In this document: piece after piece, positions 4,413 to 6,151 of the stretch
Layout of the letters: every line of letters starts with the position of its first letter
How positions within the stretch are numbered: position 1 is the stretch's first letter
Assembly (NCBI GenBank): GCA_030665535.1
Contig: DAOUZU010000067.1
Location: 1 to 6,151, forward strand
From: Dehalococcoidia bacterium
Lineage (GTDB): Bacteria > Chloroflexota > Dehalococcoidia > Dehalococcoidales > JAUXAE01
Direction: 5' to 3'
DNA length: 6,151 nucleotides
Program-made: the position numbers and the translations under genes
The notes under the pieces: model-generated
Told to the model about the DNA's origin: nothing
Seen by the model: the letters and a program-made list of their open reading frames with translations, nothing else
Database searches by the model: none

Positions 4413-6151
4413 ATGAAGTTTAAGTGGAAACGAAGCACCATAATCTATATCATCATCCTGGTGGGTACCATCGCCCTGTTCTCTTTCCTTATACCGTCTT
4501 CGGAATCGCCGGAGGAGATAACACTGAGCGATGCTATCATCCTTTCCCAGAAGAACGAGATAGAGAGCATACTCGTTGAGGGTGATACCACCATCAACAT
4601 CACCGCCTTCAACGGTGAGGAGTTCATCACCTTCAAAGGGACCGACACCTCCATCTACGAGATCGAGGGCTTGAAGCTTGACGGGGTGGACATAGAATTC
4701 AAGGCGCCAGGCGGCTTTAATTTCGGCGGCCTGCTTATCACCATGCTGCCCTTCCTTATCTTCGGCGGCCTTCTCTTCTTCCTCTTCAGCCAGGCGCGAG
4801 GGGCCAACAGCCAGGCGATGAGCTTTGGCCGTTCCAAGGCAAAGCTTTTCCCGGCCAGCACGCCGACGGTGACCTTCGACGATGTCGCCGGTATTGAGGA
4901 GGCCAAGCAGGAGGTAGGTGAGGTAGTTGAATTCCTCAGGAACAGGGAGAAGTTCCAGGCACTGGGCGCCCGCATCCCCAAGGGCATTCTGCTCATCGGG
5001 CCGCCGGGCACCGGCAAGACACTGCTGGCGCGAGCCATCGCCGGTGAGGCCGGGGTGCCCTTCTTCTCCATCAGCGGCAGTGAGTTCGTGGAGATGTTTG
5101 TCGGTGTCGGTGCCTCCCGGGTGCGCGACCTCTTCGACCAGGCCAAGAAGAACGCCCCGGATATTATCTTCATAGACGAGATTGATGCCGTCGGCCGCTC
5201 GCGCGGTGCCGGCCTGGGCGGCAGCCACGACGAGAGAGAGCAGACGCTTAACCAGATTCTGGTGGAAATGGATGGTTTTGAGACCAACACCAGCATCATC
5301 GTGCTGGCGGCTACCAACCGACCGGACATCCTGGACCCGGCCCTCCTGCGCCCCGGCCGCTTCGACCGCCGTATTATCCTTGACCTGCCCGACATCATCG
5401 GACGAACGGCTATCCTTAAAATACACGCCACCGGCAAACCGCTGGCAAAGAAGGTCAGCCTGGAAGCGGTGGCCAAGCAGACCGTCGGCTTCAGCGGCGC
5501 CGATCTGGCCAACCTGGTCAACGAGGCGGCCATCCTGGCGGCCCGGCGCGACCAAAAGGTAATCAAGCAGCCGGATTTCGAGGAGTCCATAGACCGGGTT
5601 ATCGCCGGCCCGGAGAGAAAGAGCCGCCGCGTGAGCCAGAAGGAGAAGGAAATCACCGCCTACCACGAGGCGGGGCACGGCCTGTTGGCCCAGATGTTGC
5701 CCAATGCCGACCCGCTGCACAAGATTTCCATCGTCTCCAGAGGCATGACCCTGGGCCATACGCGCCAGTTGCCCACCGAGGACCGTTACCTGGCAACCCG
5801 CTCCCAGTTCAAGGATATGCTGGCCACCTTGCTTGGCGGCTATGCGGCCGAAGAACTGATCTTCAACGAGCTTTCCACCGGAGCCTCCGATGACATCCGC
5901 CGTGCCACCGACCTGGCCCACAAGATGGTGACGTCCTACGGCATGAGCGAACGTCTGGGGCCGCGCACCTTCGGCAACAAGGAAGAGATGGTCTTCCTGG
6001 GCCGCGAGATATCCGAGCAGCGGGACTACGGCGACAAGATCGCCAATACGATTGACGACGAGGTCCACCGGATTATCGAAACAGCCCACGACACGGCCAG
6101 GAGCACCCTGCTGGAGAACAAGGACACGCTGAAACGGATAGCCAAAAAGCT
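4413..6151 (+). CDS. ftsH: ATP-dependent zinc metalloprotease FtsH, 3'-truncated
   Basis: FtsH is a hexameric inner-membrane AAA+ protease that extracts and degrades damaged membrane proteins and short-lived regulators. The frame is open from ATG 4413 to the window end (579 codons seen). Order: cytoplasmic MKFKWKRS, membrane segment 1 (residues 9-27), extracytoplasmic domain (about 28-104), membrane segment 2 (about 105-125), AAA+ module with Walker A GPPGTGKT (196-203), pore loop FVEMFVGVG (225-233), Walker B FIDEID (253-258; D255, E256) and Arg fingers R313/R316 (LRPGRFDR), then the protease domain with HEAGH (418-422) and the third zinc ligand D494 (GASDDI). Everything catalytic is present; probably only a few tens of C-terminal residues are missing. 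An in-frame TAA at 4401 rules out an earlier start. AGGG lies 6 bases before the ATG; a better GGAGAGG (4385-4391) is too far away at 21 bases. Confidence 0.98.
   Translation, partial: MKFKWKRSTIIYIIILVGTIALFSFLIPSSESPEEITLSDAIILSQKNEIESILVEGDTTINITAFNGEEFITFKGTDTSIYEIEGLKLDGVDIEFKAPGGFNFGGLLITMLPFLIFGGLLFFLFSQARGANSQAMSFGRSKAKLFPASTPTVTFDDVAGIEEAKQEVGEVVEFLRNREKFQALGARIPKGILLIGPPGTGKTLLARAIAGEAGVPFFSISGSEFVEMFVGVGASRVRDLFDQAKKNAPDIIFIDEIDAVGRSRGAGLGGSHDEREQTLNQILVEMDGFETNTSIIVLAATNRPDILDPALLRPGRFDRRIILDLPDIIGRTAILKIHATGKPLAKKVSLEAVAKQTVGFSGADLANLVNEAAILAARRDQKVIKQPDFEESIDRVIAGPERKSRRVSQKEKEITAYHEAGHGLLAQMLPNADPLHKISIVSRGMTLGHTRQLPTEDRYLATRSQFKDMLATLLGGYAAEELIFNELSTGASDDIRRATDLAHKMVTSYGMSERLGPRTFGNKEEMVFLGREISEQRDYGDKIANTIDDEVHRIIETAHDTARSTLLENKDTLKRIAKK

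Noticed and set aside
4392..6089. A 565-residue open frame on the minus strand opposite ftsH, with a 333-residue one in another frame (4655-5656)
   Set aside because: Both lie wholly antisense to an unmistakable ftsH, look low in complexity and match no family I know. Open antisense frames are expected with this GC-rich codon use.

Overview
The window holds seven protein-coding genes on a GC-rich sequence, with almost no non-coding space. Both ends are cut: the first gene lacks its 5' end and the last lacks its 3' end. Gene content is bacterial housekeeping. Strong CTG (Leu) use combined with frequent ATA (Ile) and AGG (Arg) codons, the gene set, and the TsaB-hydrolase fusion suggest a Dehalococcoidia-like member of the Chloroflexota. 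That assignment is inference from general familiarity and was not tested by a search.

Region 1 (3-3029, + strand) looks like one operon: thiL (partial), tsaE, tsaB fused to a HAD hydrolase, then ndk. thiL/tsaE overlap by 14 bases and tsaE/tsaB by 17. ndk starts 1 base after the fusion gene's stop. The order thiL-tsaE-tsaB matches the start of the Bacillus-type thiL-ydiB-ydiC-ydiD-gcp cluster, but rimI and tsaD, which would follow there, are missing. TsaE and TsaB work with TsaD and TsaC to make the t6A37 modification of ANN-decoding tRNAs. ThiL makes thiamine diphosphate, and Ndk balances nucleoside triphosphates.

Region 2 (3037-3381, - strand) is a lone rsfS (ribosome silencing factor), convergent with ndk across only 7 bases. 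Its best start is an unusual CTG preceded by a perfect GGAGGT.

Region 3 (3486-4334, + strand) is an endonuclease IV-like TIM-barrel metalloprotein, divergent from rsfS. Its extended -10 element sits 6 bases before the ATG, so its mRNA is probably leaderless.

Region 4 (4413 to the end, + strand) is ftsH, the membrane AAA+ zinc protease. It has its own extended -10 promoter and is complete except for its extreme C-terminus. Three promoters in the window share TGnTATA(A/C)T and lack a recognisable -35 box.

I found no RNA gene, mobile element, CRISPR array, integration site or clear intrinsic terminator, and no clear sign of a wholly new system. The points most worth a second look are the TsaB-HAD fusion, the predicted leaderless transcript, the CTG start of rsfS and the altered metal site of the TIM-barrel protein.
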